NCBI GenBank assembly: GCA_902826685.1
Contig: CADEFT010000052.1
Location: 1 to 38,162 of the forward strand
Source of the DNA: an uncultured Acidobacteriota bacterium
GTDB lineage: Bacteria; Acidobacteriota; Terriglobia; Bryobacterales; Bryobacteraceae
DNA length: 38,162 nucleotides
Direction: 5' to 3'
The notes beneath the pieces are model-generated. The model had not been told where the DNA came from. It worked only from the letters and a program-made list of their open reading frames with translations, and searched no databases. Position numbers and translations under genes: made by a program. Each line of letters opens with the position of its first letter. Position 1 is the first letter of the stretch. Shown one piece after another: positions 7,349 to 14,468 of the stretch.

Positions 7349-8333
7349 CCGGGCGCGCCGCGGCGGCGCGTTGCTCGCCGTGCTGTGGCTGACGGCGGCG
7401 CTTTCGGCGATCGCGTTTTCGGTGGCCAACACGGTGCGGGGGGAAGTGGAACGTTCGGCTACGGCCGCCGATGGCACGCGCGCCTATTTCCTGGCGCGGG
7501 GAGGCATCGAGCGCGCCCTGGCGTGGATGCAGTGGGGTGACGTGATGAATCCCGATGGCACGCCGCGATTCTGGGCTCCCTGGATGCGGCGGCTGCACTT
7601 CGAGTTTCCCGCCGGCATGGTGGATATCGAACTGATTCCGGAAGCGGCCAAGCTGAATGTGAACGCGGCCGAGCCGCAGGAATTGCTGCGGCTGCTGATG
7701 GCGCTGGGCGTGGAGCCGGTCCGCGCCAACCTCATCACGGCGGCCATCATCGATTGGCGTACCCAGCCGCCTCAAGGAGTTAGCGAGTTCGATCTCTTTT
7801 ACCAGTCGCGGGTTCCGTCTTTTCGGGCGCGCCATGCGTCTTTTGAAGAGATAGAGGATCTGCTGCTGATTAGAGGCATGACAGCCGAGCTTTACCACGG
7901 CGCCTGGCGGCGCGACGCCGAGGGCCGGCTTGTGCCCACGGTGGGACTGAAGGAATGCCTGTCGGTGTATTCGGGACACGCGGCCGTGGACGCCAATAGC
8001 GCGCCGTTGCCGGTTCTGGCGGCGATCGGGATGCCGCCCGATGCGGCGGTCGCGTTGATGGAGATGCGGCGCCTGATGCCGATCCAGAGGCCGGAGCAGT
8101 TGCAGAATCTGATGCAGCGGCTGGGGCCGGCTGGGATGCGCCTGGCGATCACGGCGGGCAGCATGACCACGATTCGCGCCACTTCGCGGCTGCGCCTGGC
8201 CGGCGGTAAATTATCCGATTTGAGGCGCACGGTTTCAGCGCTGGTGAAGTTCCGGCCTACCAGCAAAGACGCTCCGTATCACCTGCTGCGATGGACCGAT
8301 CAGGGCGCTCTCGGCATGGGAGAGCTGCAATGA
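7341..8333 (+). CDS. gspK: Minor pseudopilin GspK-like
   Basis: A 330-residue protein with the GspK layout: a short basic leader (MIDRARRGG), a hydrophobic helix without Glu at position 5 (ALLAVLWLTAALSAIAFSV), then a large domain. As in GspK, the mature Glu5 is missing, and helix-hairpin-helix-like segments are present (AAEPQELLRLLMALGVEP, FEEIEDLLLIRGMTAELY, DANSAPLPVLAAIGMPPDAA). GspK caps the pseudopilus tip with GspI and GspJ. The start is GTG 7341, inside the end of gspJ. The stop overlaps the gspL start (ATGA). Confidence 0.9.
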   Translation: MIDRARRGGALLAVLWLTAALSAIAFSVANTVRGEVERSATAADGTRAYFLARGGIERALAWMQWGDVMNPDGTPRFWAPWMRRLHFEFPAGMVDIELIPEAAKLNVNAAEPQELLRLLMALGVEPVRANLITAAIIDWRTQPPQGVSEFDLFYQSRVPSFRARHASFEEIEDLLLIRGMTAELYHGAWRRDAEGRLVPTVGLKECLSVYSGHAAVDANSAPLPVLAAIGMPPDAAVALMEMRRLMPIQRPEQLQNLMQRLGPAGMRLAITAGSMTTIRATSRLRLAGGKLSDLRRTVSALVKFRPTSKDAPYHLLRWTDQGALGMGELQ

Positions 8334-9619
8334 GCAATTGGCTCGCGTTTGGAACGGGCGTAGGGATCGAACTCGCGTCCAATGGTCTACGCGTAGTGGT
8401 GGCGCGGGTGCGGCCGTCGAGCGTGGAGGTTCCGGGCGCTCATCTCATTGAGAACCACCACGAGCGTCCCGCGGCGGAATGGGGCCGCGAGTATGCGGAG
8501 TTTTTGTCGCGTCACGGCGCGGCGCACTTGGCCGCCACCGTGATTCTGCCGCGGCGCGACGTCATCGTGCGCGTGGTGGCACTGCCCGGTGTCGAGAGCA
8601 AGGATACGGAAGCGGCGCTGCGGCTGCAGATCGACACCATGCATCCGTATGCCGAGGGCGATGCGGCCTGGAGTTGGGCGCGGATCGGCAAGACGAATTC
8701 GATATTGGTGGCGCTGGCGCGGCAGAGCTACATCGACCGGCAACTGGAATTGTTAACCGAAGCCGGCGTCAAGGTGGCGAGCTTCACGGTGTCGGCGGCG
8801 GCGGTCTACGGTGCGCTGCGGCTGCATGGCGCGCCGCCTGCCGAGGGGTTTGCGGGATTGCTCGAAACGGAAGCGGGTGTGGAAGTGTACGGCGAAAGCG
8901 CCGCGCGGCCCGTGTATTCGGCGAGTGTGCCGGATTCGTGGGAGCGGGCGGCGCTGGTGGCGCGGTCGGAGCTGCGTTTGGAGCGGTTGGAGCCGCGCGA
9001 GCTGACTGAGGTTCTGCCGAAGCCTGTGGCGGCGCCGGACAATCTTTCCTCCACTTTCGGTACCGCCTATGCGGCGGCGCTGGCTTCGGCCTGTCCGCGG
9101 TATGCGCTATCGGCGAACCTGCTTCCGCAGTCGATGCGCCAGCAGAGCTCGCGCCTGATCTACGCGCCCACGCTCGCGCTGGGAGCGCTGTTGATGGCGG
9201 GTCTGGCGGGGCTCGGTTTTTATAGCCGCTACGAAGACAAGCGGTATCTGGAGGCGCTCCACAACGAGATTCAGACGCTGGAGCCGCGGGTTAAGCGGCT
9301 GGAACAAGTGGACAAGCGCATGGAACAGACGCGGCAGCGTATGCGAACGCTCGATGCCTTTCAGGCGCGGACGCGGAACGATCTGGATGCGGTGAAGGAA
9401 GTGACGCGCGTGGTGCCGCCGCCGGCCTGGTTGAATACGATGGAGCTGACGCGCACCACGCTTACCATCGCCGGGGAATCGGATCAGGCGACGGGACTGC
9501 TCAAGTCCATTGACTCTTCGGCGCAGTTTCAGAATTCGGAGTTTGTGGTGCCGCTGAACCGGGTGGGGAACACGGAGATTTTCCGCATCCGGGCGGCGCG
9601 GGAAGGCGGGCCGCGATGA
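8330..9619 (+). CDS. gspL: GspL/PilM-PilN-like inner-membrane assembly protein
   Basis: A 429-residue bitopic protein. The N-terminal part (1-270) looks like the actin-like cytoplasmic domain of GspL or PilM (GVGIELASNGLRVVVARV; ILPRRDVIVRVVALPGVE). A single membrane segment follows at about 277-300 (YAPTLALGALLMAGLAGLGF), then a coiled-coil stretch (IQTLEPRVKRLEQVDKRMEQ) and a small periplasmic domain resembling PilN (PPPAWLNTMELTRTTLTIAG). So it combines PilM- and PilN-like parts, as GspL does. GspL recruits GspE through its cytoplasmic domain. ATG 8330 overlaps the gspK stop; an upstream TTG start would lie deep in gspK. Confidence 0.85.
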   Translation: MSNWLAFGTGVGIELASNGLRVVVARVRPSSVEVPGAHLIENHHERPAAEWGREYAEFLSRHGAAHLAATVILPRRDVIVRVVALPGVESKDTEAALRLQIDTMHPYAEGDAAWSWARIGKTNSILVALARQSYIDRQLELLTEAGVKVASFTVSAAAVYGALRLHGAPPAEGFAGLLETEAGVEVYGESAARPVYSASVPDSWERAALVARSELRLERLEPRELTEVLPKPVAAPDNLSSTFGTAYAAALASACPRYALSANLLPQSMRQQSSRLIYAPTLALGALLMAGLAGLGFYSRYEDKRYLEALHNEIQTLEPRVKRLEQVDKRMEQTRQRMRTLDAFQARTRNDLDAVKEVTRVVPPPAWLNTMELTRTTLTIAGESDQATGLLKSIDSSAQFQNSEFVVPLNRVGNTEIFRIRAAREGGPR

Positions 9620-10209
9620 CGGTGTCCGATCGCGACCGGCGCGCGCTGCTGATTCTCGGGATGTTCGTGGCGGGCGTGCTGCTGTATTTGCTGATCGCCG
9701 ATTCGCCGGCCGTGGCGGGTTCGAATGAATCGCCGCTCGAAGCGATTGCCGGCGTGGAAAAGCGTCTGGAAAAGATGCGGCAGGTGGCCGCGCAGGTGCC
9801 CGCGCACGAAGCGATGCTGAAACAGGTGCAGGCGCAATTGGCCGAGCGGGAGAAGCGCGTGATGCAGGCGGAAACCGCGGCTCAGGCACAGGCGCAACTG
9901 CTGGCGGCGGTACGCAAGGCGACGCGCGCGCAGAATCCGCCGGTGGAAGTCCGGGCGAGCGAATTCGGCCAGGTGCGGGCGATGGGCGATGCCTATGGCG
10001 AGGTGCCGGTTTCGGTGACGATGGAATGCGGAGTCGACCAGTTGCTGAACATCGTGACGGAGTTGACGTCGCAGCCCGAGCTAGCGGTCATCAACGAACT
10101 GCGGGTTTATTCGGCGAACCAGAAACAGAAGACCACCAACGTGCGGCTGACGGTGACGGGACTGGTGCCGAAGCGGCTGGTGCCGGAAAGGAAAGGCTCC
10201 TCGTTTTGA
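9616..10209 (+). CDS. gspM: GspM/PilO-like inner-membrane protein
   Basis: A 197-residue bitopic protein with a short cytoplasmic tail, one membrane segment at about 10-27 (ALLILGMFVAGVLLYLLI), a periplasmic coiled coil at about 40-100 (GVEKRLEKMRQVAAQVP and Gln/Ala-rich helices), and a ferredoxin-like domain at about 105-190 (VPVSVTMECGVDQLLNIV). This is the GspM/PilO architecture, and the place after gspL supports it. GspM and GspL form the inner-membrane complex that couples the ATPase to pseudopilus growth. The start overlaps the gspL stop by four bases. Confidence 0.82.
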   Translation: MTVSDRDRRALLILGMFVAGVLLYLLIADSPAVAGSNESPLEAIAGVEKRLEKMRQVAAQVPAHEAMLKQVQAQLAEREKRVMQAETAAQAQAQLLAAVRKATRAQNPPVEVRASEFGQVRAMGDAYGEVPVSVTMECGVDQLLNIVTELTSQPELAVINELRVYSANQKQKTTNVRLTVTGLVPKRLVPERKGSSF

Positions 10210-10925
10210 CGAAGAAGCTTTGGCTGTTGAACCTGGTGCTGATCGCCGCGCTCGGGCTGGTGGCGCACGAACTGCGGAAAGACTGGCGGCAGGCGCGTGA
10301 GCGGGAACGGAACATGCTGGCCAGGCAGGTGCCGCCAGTGGCTACGCCGCCCGCGGTTCCGGCGCCGGCGCCGCCCCCGGTTCAAGCGATCGGATACGCC
10401 GAAGTGGCGCAGCAGACGCTGTTTTCGAAAGACCGCAATTCGAACGTGATTGTGGATCCGCCGCCCCCTCCCGCTCCGCCCCCGCCGTTTCCGAAGTTTT
10501 ATGGAGTGATGAATCTGGGCGACGGGCTGGAAGCGATTTTGAGTGAAGCGCCGGGCCGGTCCCAACGGTCCTTTAAGGTGGGCGATCCGATCGGCGAGTT
10601 CAAGCTGGCGGCGATTGGCAACGATGAGCTTGAGTTTGCGTGGAAAGACAAGACGTTCGTGAAGAAGTTCAGCGACCTGCGCGAGCGGAGCGACGAACAG
10701 CGGCAGCAGGCGGAACCGGCGGTGCGAACCGTGGTGACTCCACCGGCGGCGCAGGTGAAGCCCGCGGCGCCGGCGGCGCCCGGCCCGGGCACCGACATTG
10801 GCGCCGGTGTCTCGTCGTGCAACCCCGGCGACGCGTCGCCCGCCGGCACGGTGATCGACGGCCGGCGCAAGGTGGTAAACGCGACGCCGTTCGGCCAGGT
10901 GTGCCGGTGGGAACCGGTCCGATAG
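10206..10925 (+). CDS. gspC: GspC-like inner-membrane protein with Cys-pair C-terminus
   Basis: A 239-residue bitopic protein in the GspC role, linking the inner-membrane complex to the secretin. One membrane segment is at about 5-21 (LWLLNLVLIAALGLVAHEL). A Pro-rich periplasmic linker follows, with two proline clusters, then a homology-region-like beta domain (PKFYGVMNLGDGLEAILSEA; RSQRSFKVGDPIGEFKLAAI). In place of a PDZ domain it ends with a short tail holding two Cys in the pattern SSCNPGDASPAGTVIDG and FGQVCRWEPV, which could form a disulfide. The start is TTG 10206, inside the gspM stop; no ATG fits. A PilP-like name is possible, but the type II context favours GspC. Confidence 0.72.
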   Translation: MTKKLWLLNLVLIAALGLVAHELRKDWRQARERERNMLARQVPPVATPPAVPAPAPPPVQAIGYAEVAQQTLFSKDRNSNVIVDPPPPPAPPPPFPKFYGVMNLGDGLEAILSEAPGRSQRSFKVGDPIGEFKLAAIGNDELEFAWKDKTFVKKFSDLRERSDEQRQQAEPAVRTVVTPPAAQVKPAAPAAPGPGTDIGAGVSSCNPGDASPAGTVIDGRRKVVNATPFGQVCRWEPVR

Positions 10926-10943
10926 AAAACTTGAGGAGTAATT

Positions 10944-11363
10944 ATGAAGCGCATGGCGATCGGTTTGATTTTTGGAATGATGGCGTTCGGGCAGCAGCCC
11001 GCCAAGGCCAAGCCCGCCCCGAAGCCGGCGGCGAAGGCGGCGGTGAAAAAAGCCGGTCCGGTGACGATTCCCAAGGACGCCAAGGAGATTTATCCCGGCA
11101 CGTTCCGCGCGTTGGATGCCAAGGGTGTGCCGTGGCTTTACACCAAGACTCCGTTCGGGATCATGAAGGGCCCGGAGCCCAAGGACCAGCAGCCCGACCC
11201 GATTCCAACGGATTGGACGGTGAAGGAAGAGGGCGGCAATCTGCTGTTCGAGCGGCCGTGGCCGTTTGGGGGCGTGAAGCGCTGGACCAAGTCGAAGGAC
11301 GATTTGACGGAAACGGAAAAGGCCGTTTGGGAGCGCCAGCAGAATCCGCAGGCCTCCCGTTAG
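10944..11363 (+). CDS. Small secreted protein of unknown function between gspC and gspD
   Basis: A 139-residue protein with signal peptide MKRMAIGLIFGMMAFGQ, then a Lys/Ala/Pro-rich stretch (about 18-42) and a compact domain of about 95 residues with conspicuous aromatic positions (KGVPWLYTKTPFGIMKG; LLFERPWPFGGVKRWTK). It is preceded by GAGGAG eight bases before ATG. There is no lipobox Cys, so it is not an obvious pilotin lipoprotein. I do not recognise the family. Its place between the inner-membrane link (gspC) and the secretin gene suggests a periplasmic accessory of the secretion machine, but this is inference from position only. Confidence 0.72.
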   Translation: MKRMAIGLIFGMMAFGQQPAKAKPAPKPAAKAAVKKAGPVTIPKDAKEIYPGTFRALDAKGVPWLYTKTPFGIMKGPEPKDQQPDPIPTDWTVKEEGGNLLFERPWPFGGVKRWTKSKDDLTETEKAVWERQQNPQASR

Positions 11364-11396
11364 CCGCATGGTGAATCGTCCCAGGAGCAAATTCGA

Positions 11397-13616
11397 ATGA
11401 GCAAAAGGTTTTTACCGGTTCTGTTGACAGCGGCGCTGATGAGCGCGCAGCCTCCGCAGCCGCCACCCACGCAGACCGCGTCGCCGAATGCCGGCAACCT
11501 GGTGCTCAATCTTCCCAACGCTTCGCTCACCGAAGTGATCGACATTCTCGCGCGGCGGCTGAAGATCAACTACATTCTGGACCCGCGCGTGAAAGGTGCG
11601 GTGATCATCAACACCTACGGCGAGATTCGCGCGGTGGAAGTGCGCAGCCTGCTCGACACGATTCTGCGCATCAACGGCGCCACCATGGTGCAGGTGGGCG
11701 ATATCTATCGCATTGTGCCGGTGACGGAAGTATCGCGCCTGCCGCTGCGGCCGCAAACGCCGCAGAAGATGGAAGACCTGCCCGAAGACGAGCGCATGTC
11801 GATGAACCTGGTCTTTCTGCGCTACATGCAGGCGGGGGACCTGGCGAAGCTGCTCGAGCCGTTCCGGGGCGAAGGCTCGCAGATGGTGACCTACGATCCG
11901 GCCAACCTGCTCATCGTGCTCGACAGCAACCGCAACATGCGGCGCACGATGGAACTGATTCATATGTTCGACAGCGACTCGTTCGCCAGCAAGCGTGTGC
12001 AGCTTTTCGAAGTGAAGAACGGCCGTCCCTCGGATGTGACAAAGGAACTGGAGACGGTGTTCAAGGCCTATGGCTTGAGCGACAAATCGTCGTCGGTGAA
12101 GTTTATTCCCATCGATCGCATCAATACGATCATTGGCGTGGCGGCGAATCCAGGGGCTTTCGAAGAAGTCGAGAAGTGGATCAAGAAGCTGGATGTGCCG
12201 GTGAAGGTCACCGCGGGCGCCACCGACAACTATGTCTATCGGGTCCGCTATGGGCGCGCCGAAACCATGGCCTTCGCCATCATGCAGCTTTACGGCGGTC
12301 TCTATCTGGGCCTGCCGGTGATGATGATGGGCATGGGCATGGGCGGGATGGGGATGGGCGGCATGGGTATGGGTGGGATGGGGATGGGCGGGATGGGTAT
12401 GGGTGGTTACGGCATGGGTGGCGGCTATCCCGGCAGGGGCTATGGCGGCATGGGGATGGGCGGGATGGGCATGGGCGGCTATGGCATGGGAGGCATGGGG
12501 ATGGGCGGTTACCCCGGCATGGGTTATGGCGGCTATCCGGGTGCTTACGGCGGCCAGATGACTTACGGTGCCAATGGGCCGATGGCGCCGGGCGCATCCG
12601 CCTCGGTGCCGCTTACGACACCGGCCGGAACGTCGGCGGTTGGCATGCCGGCCGGCGGCGCGGACTTGACCGGAGCCTTTCTGGGGCAGGCCAACGCGCA
12701 GGCAGGGAACCTGAAGATCCCGCGCGTGGTGCCCAATCCTTACGACAACACGCTGCTGATTCAGGCGACGCCGAGCGAGTATGAACAGGTGCGGAAGCTG
12801 ATCGAGAAGCTGGATGTGTCGCCGATGCAGGTGCTGATCGAAGCCAAGATTTACGAAGTTTCGCTTACCGGCGCCTTCGCCAGCGGCGTGCAGGCGTTCC
12901 TGCAGCGGCGCACGGCGGGCCGCGAAAACAACAGAGGTGTATTGAGCGCCAGCATGGACGGCGTACGCACCGCCCTGTCGACGGCCACACTGGTGGGCCA
13001 GACGCGCGAGCTGCTGTTATTCCTCAACGCGCAGGAGGACACGCGGCGCGCCAAGGTGGTTTCGGCGCCCTCGGTGATCGCCACCGATTCCATTCCCGCG
13101 GTTGTGAACGTGGGCACCGAAGTACCGACGCTGAGCGGGACGGTGGCATCGGGGGTGCAGGTGGGCGGCAATACGCAATTTGCGCAATCGGTTTCCAACC
13201 GCAATTCGGGCGTGACTCTGAATATTCAGGCGCGGGTGATTCCTTCGGGCATCGTGACGCTGTTGATCAATCAGGAAGTGAGCTCGCCGATTGCGCCGGC
13301 GGCCAGCGCTGCCATCCAATCGCCGTCGTTTTCCAAACGCAACGTGAACACGCAGGTCACCGTGCAGGACGGCGACACGATCGCGATTGCCGGCATCATT
13401 CAGGAGACGGACACATCGAGTTCGTCGGGCGTTCCTTTTCTGAATAAGCTGCCGGTGGTGGGGGCGGTGTTCGGCGCGCGGTCTTACAGCAAGGAACGCA
13501 CGGAACTGATCGTGTTCATGACGCCGCGCGTGATCTATGACACCTCCGAGATCACCGAAGCTTCCGATGAGCTTCGCTCGCGGATGCGGCGTGTCAACAA
13601 GCTGATCAAGGATTAA
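11397..13616 (+). CDS. gspD: Type II secretion secretin GspD
   Basis: A 739-residue outer-membrane secretin with signal peptide MSKRFLPVLLTAALMSAQ. N0 is at about 30-105 (LVLNLPNASLTEVIDILARR). N1 (about 135-200) and N2 (about 203-275) follow, each with the KH-like alternation, e.g. VTYDPANLLIVLDSNRNMR. N3 begins at about 280 (YRVRYGRAETMAFAIMQLYG) and resumes at about 440 (IPRVVPNPYDNTLLIQATPS). A Gly/Met/Tyr-rich repeat, residues 309-386, is inserted between its halves. The secretin domain starts near 479 (VLIEAKIYEVSLTG) and includes the signature VPFLNKLPVVGAVFG from about 679. AGGAG lies nine bases before ATG. The end overlaps the opposing gene by four bases. No pilotin-binding tail is evident. 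Confidence 0.95.
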   Translation: MSKRFLPVLLTAALMSAQPPQPPPTQTASPNAGNLVLNLPNASLTEVIDILARRLKINYILDPRVKGAVIINTYGEIRAVEVRSLLDTILRINGATMVQVGDIYRIVPVTEVSRLPLRPQTPQKMEDLPEDERMSMNLVFLRYMQAGDLAKLLEPFRGEGSQMVTYDPANLLIVLDSNRNMRRTMELIHMFDSDSFASKRVQLFEVKNGRPSDVTKELETVFKAYGLSDKSSSVKFIPIDRINTIIGVAANPGAFEEVEKWIKKLDVPVKVTAGATDNYVYRVRYGRAETMAFAIMQLYGGLYLGLPVMMMGMGMGGMGMGGMGMGGMGMGGMGMGGYGMGGGYPGRGYGGMGMGGMGMGGYGMGGMGMGGYPGMGYGGYPGAYGGQMTYGANGPMAPGASASVPLTTPAGTSAVGMPAGGADLTGAFLGQANAQAGNLKIPRVVPNPYDNTLLIQATPSEYEQVRKLIEKLDVSPMQVLIEAKIYEVSLTGAFASGVQAFLQRRTAGRENNRGVLSASMDGVRTALSTATLVGQTRELLLFLNAQEDTRRAKVVSAPSVIATDSIPAVVNVGTEVPTLSGTVASGVQVGGNTQFAQSVSNRNSGVTLNIQARVIPSGIVTLLINQEVSSPIAPAASAAIQSPSFSKRNVNTQVTVQDGDTIAIAGIIQETDTSSSSGVPFLNKLPVVGAVFGARSYSKERTELIVFMTPRVIYDTSEITEASDELRSRMRRVNKLIKD
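12321..12558 (+). repeat. Gly/Met-rich imperfect tandem repeat inside gspD
   Basis: The DNA repeats words such as GGGATGGGCATGGGCGGC with small variations for about 240 bases, encoding runs of GMGMGG interspersed with Tyr and Pro (GYGMGG, GYPGMGYGG). All units keep the reading frame. Such sequence is prone to length change by slippage in steps of three bases. It encodes the insert in the N3 domain of the secretin. Confidence 0.9.
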
Positions 13617-14404
13617 CGGAACATCGCGTCGATCTCGGCGAACGGCTTCAGGCCATCGAATCCGGCGAAGCTGCCTTCGCTGGCGATGCCTGTGGCGGCT
13701 TTGAGGAATGCGGTCCATGCGGTGCGGGCGAGCGATGAACCTACGCTGATGCGGCGCGCTCCGAGGGCGGCGAGGTCGGCTACGGTGAGCCCGTCGTTCC
13801 AACCCATCAGCACATTCACGGGCTTGGGATGCACGGCTTCGACGATCGCCGCGATTTCTTCGCGGCGGCGGGGTCCGGGCGCGTAGAGCACATCGGCGCC
13901 GGCATCGGCGTAGGCGCGCAGGCGGCGAATCGATTCGTTCAACGGATCGGGATGGCGCGTGAGGAAGCATTCGGCTCGCGCGGTCAGCAGGACTCCGGTT
14001 CCGGTGAGCGCCTGCCGGGCGGCGGCGATCCGTTCCACGGCGAGGGTGAAGTCGTAAAGCTTCGGTCCGATCGCATCCTCCACCGAGAGGCCGGCGACAC
14101 CGGTGGCGGCGCAGCGTGCGACGTGAAGAGCCGCTTGTTCCGGTGAATCCGCATAAGCGTTCTGAAAATCGCAACTGACCGGCAGATCGGCGGAATCCAC
14201 GATATCGGCGGCGTGCGCGAGGGCCTGGTCGAGAGTGAGGCCGGTATCCGGCAGTCCGCGGGAGAAAGCGAAGCCGGCGCTGGTGGTGGCCAGCGCTTTG
14301 AAGCCGAGTTGCGACAGGGCGCGGGCCGAGCCGGGGTCCCAGGGATTCGGAATCACGAAGCATCCGCTTTCGTGCAGCCGGGCAAATGCGGCGCGTTTTG
14401 ACAT
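13613..14404 (-). CDS. PEP mutase/isocitrate lyase-family protein
   Basis: A 263-residue TIM-barrel enzyme of the PEP mutase/isocitrate lyase superfamily. Visible motifs are the N-terminal NPWDPGSARALSQLGF, the strand with substrate and metal contacts VSCDFQNAYAD, the loop SVEDAIGPKLYDF, TARAECFL, and AGADVLYAPGPRR. The lyase signature KKCGH is absent, so this is the short superfamily type often annotated as 2-methylisocitrate lyase or oxaloacetate decarboxylase-like; the substrate cannot be told. The ATG at 14404 (MSKRAAFARLHES) is preferred over an extension to 14467, which would run into the opposite promoter region. Its stop overlaps the gspD stop tail to tail. Confidence 0.85.
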   Translation of the reverse strand: MSKRAAFARLHESGCFVIPNPWDPGSARALSQLGFKALATTSAGFAFSRGLPDTGLTLDQALAHAADIVDSADLPVSCDFQNAYADSPEQAALHVARCAATGVAGLSVEDAIGPKLYDFTLAVERIAAARQALTGTGVLLTARAECFLTRHPDPLNESIRRLRAYADAGADVLYAPGPRRREEIAAIVEAVHPKPVNVLMGWNDGLTVADLAALGARRISVGSSLARTAWTAFLKAATGIASEGSFAGFDGLKPFAEIDAMFR

Positions 14405-14413
14405 ACAGCATGT

Positions 14414-14442
14414 TTGCACGGTTGGCGGCATCCTGCTAGCAT
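14414..14442 (+). promoter_or_regulatory. Possible sigma-70-like promoter for the receptor gene
   Basis: TTGCAC at 14414-14419 and TAGCAT at 14437-14442 are separated by 17 bases and lie 27 bases before the receptor ATG. The match is modest (3/6 and 4/6). It sits in the only intergenic stretch (14405-14468) between divergent genes, where a promoter is expected on each strand. Confidence 0.3.
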
Positions 14443-14468
14443 CGTTGCAATTCGCTCGCGAGGTCACA

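Noticed and set aside
12321..12558. The regular repeats looked briefly like a CRISPR array or VNTR outside genes
   Set aside because: There are no spacers of constant length, and every unit is in frame within gspD.
13017..14411. A 464-codon minus-strand frame spanning the gspD end and the PEP mutase-family gene
   Set aside because: Its sequence is low-complexity Arg-rich, and the alternative frame (13613-14404) carries clear enzyme motifs.
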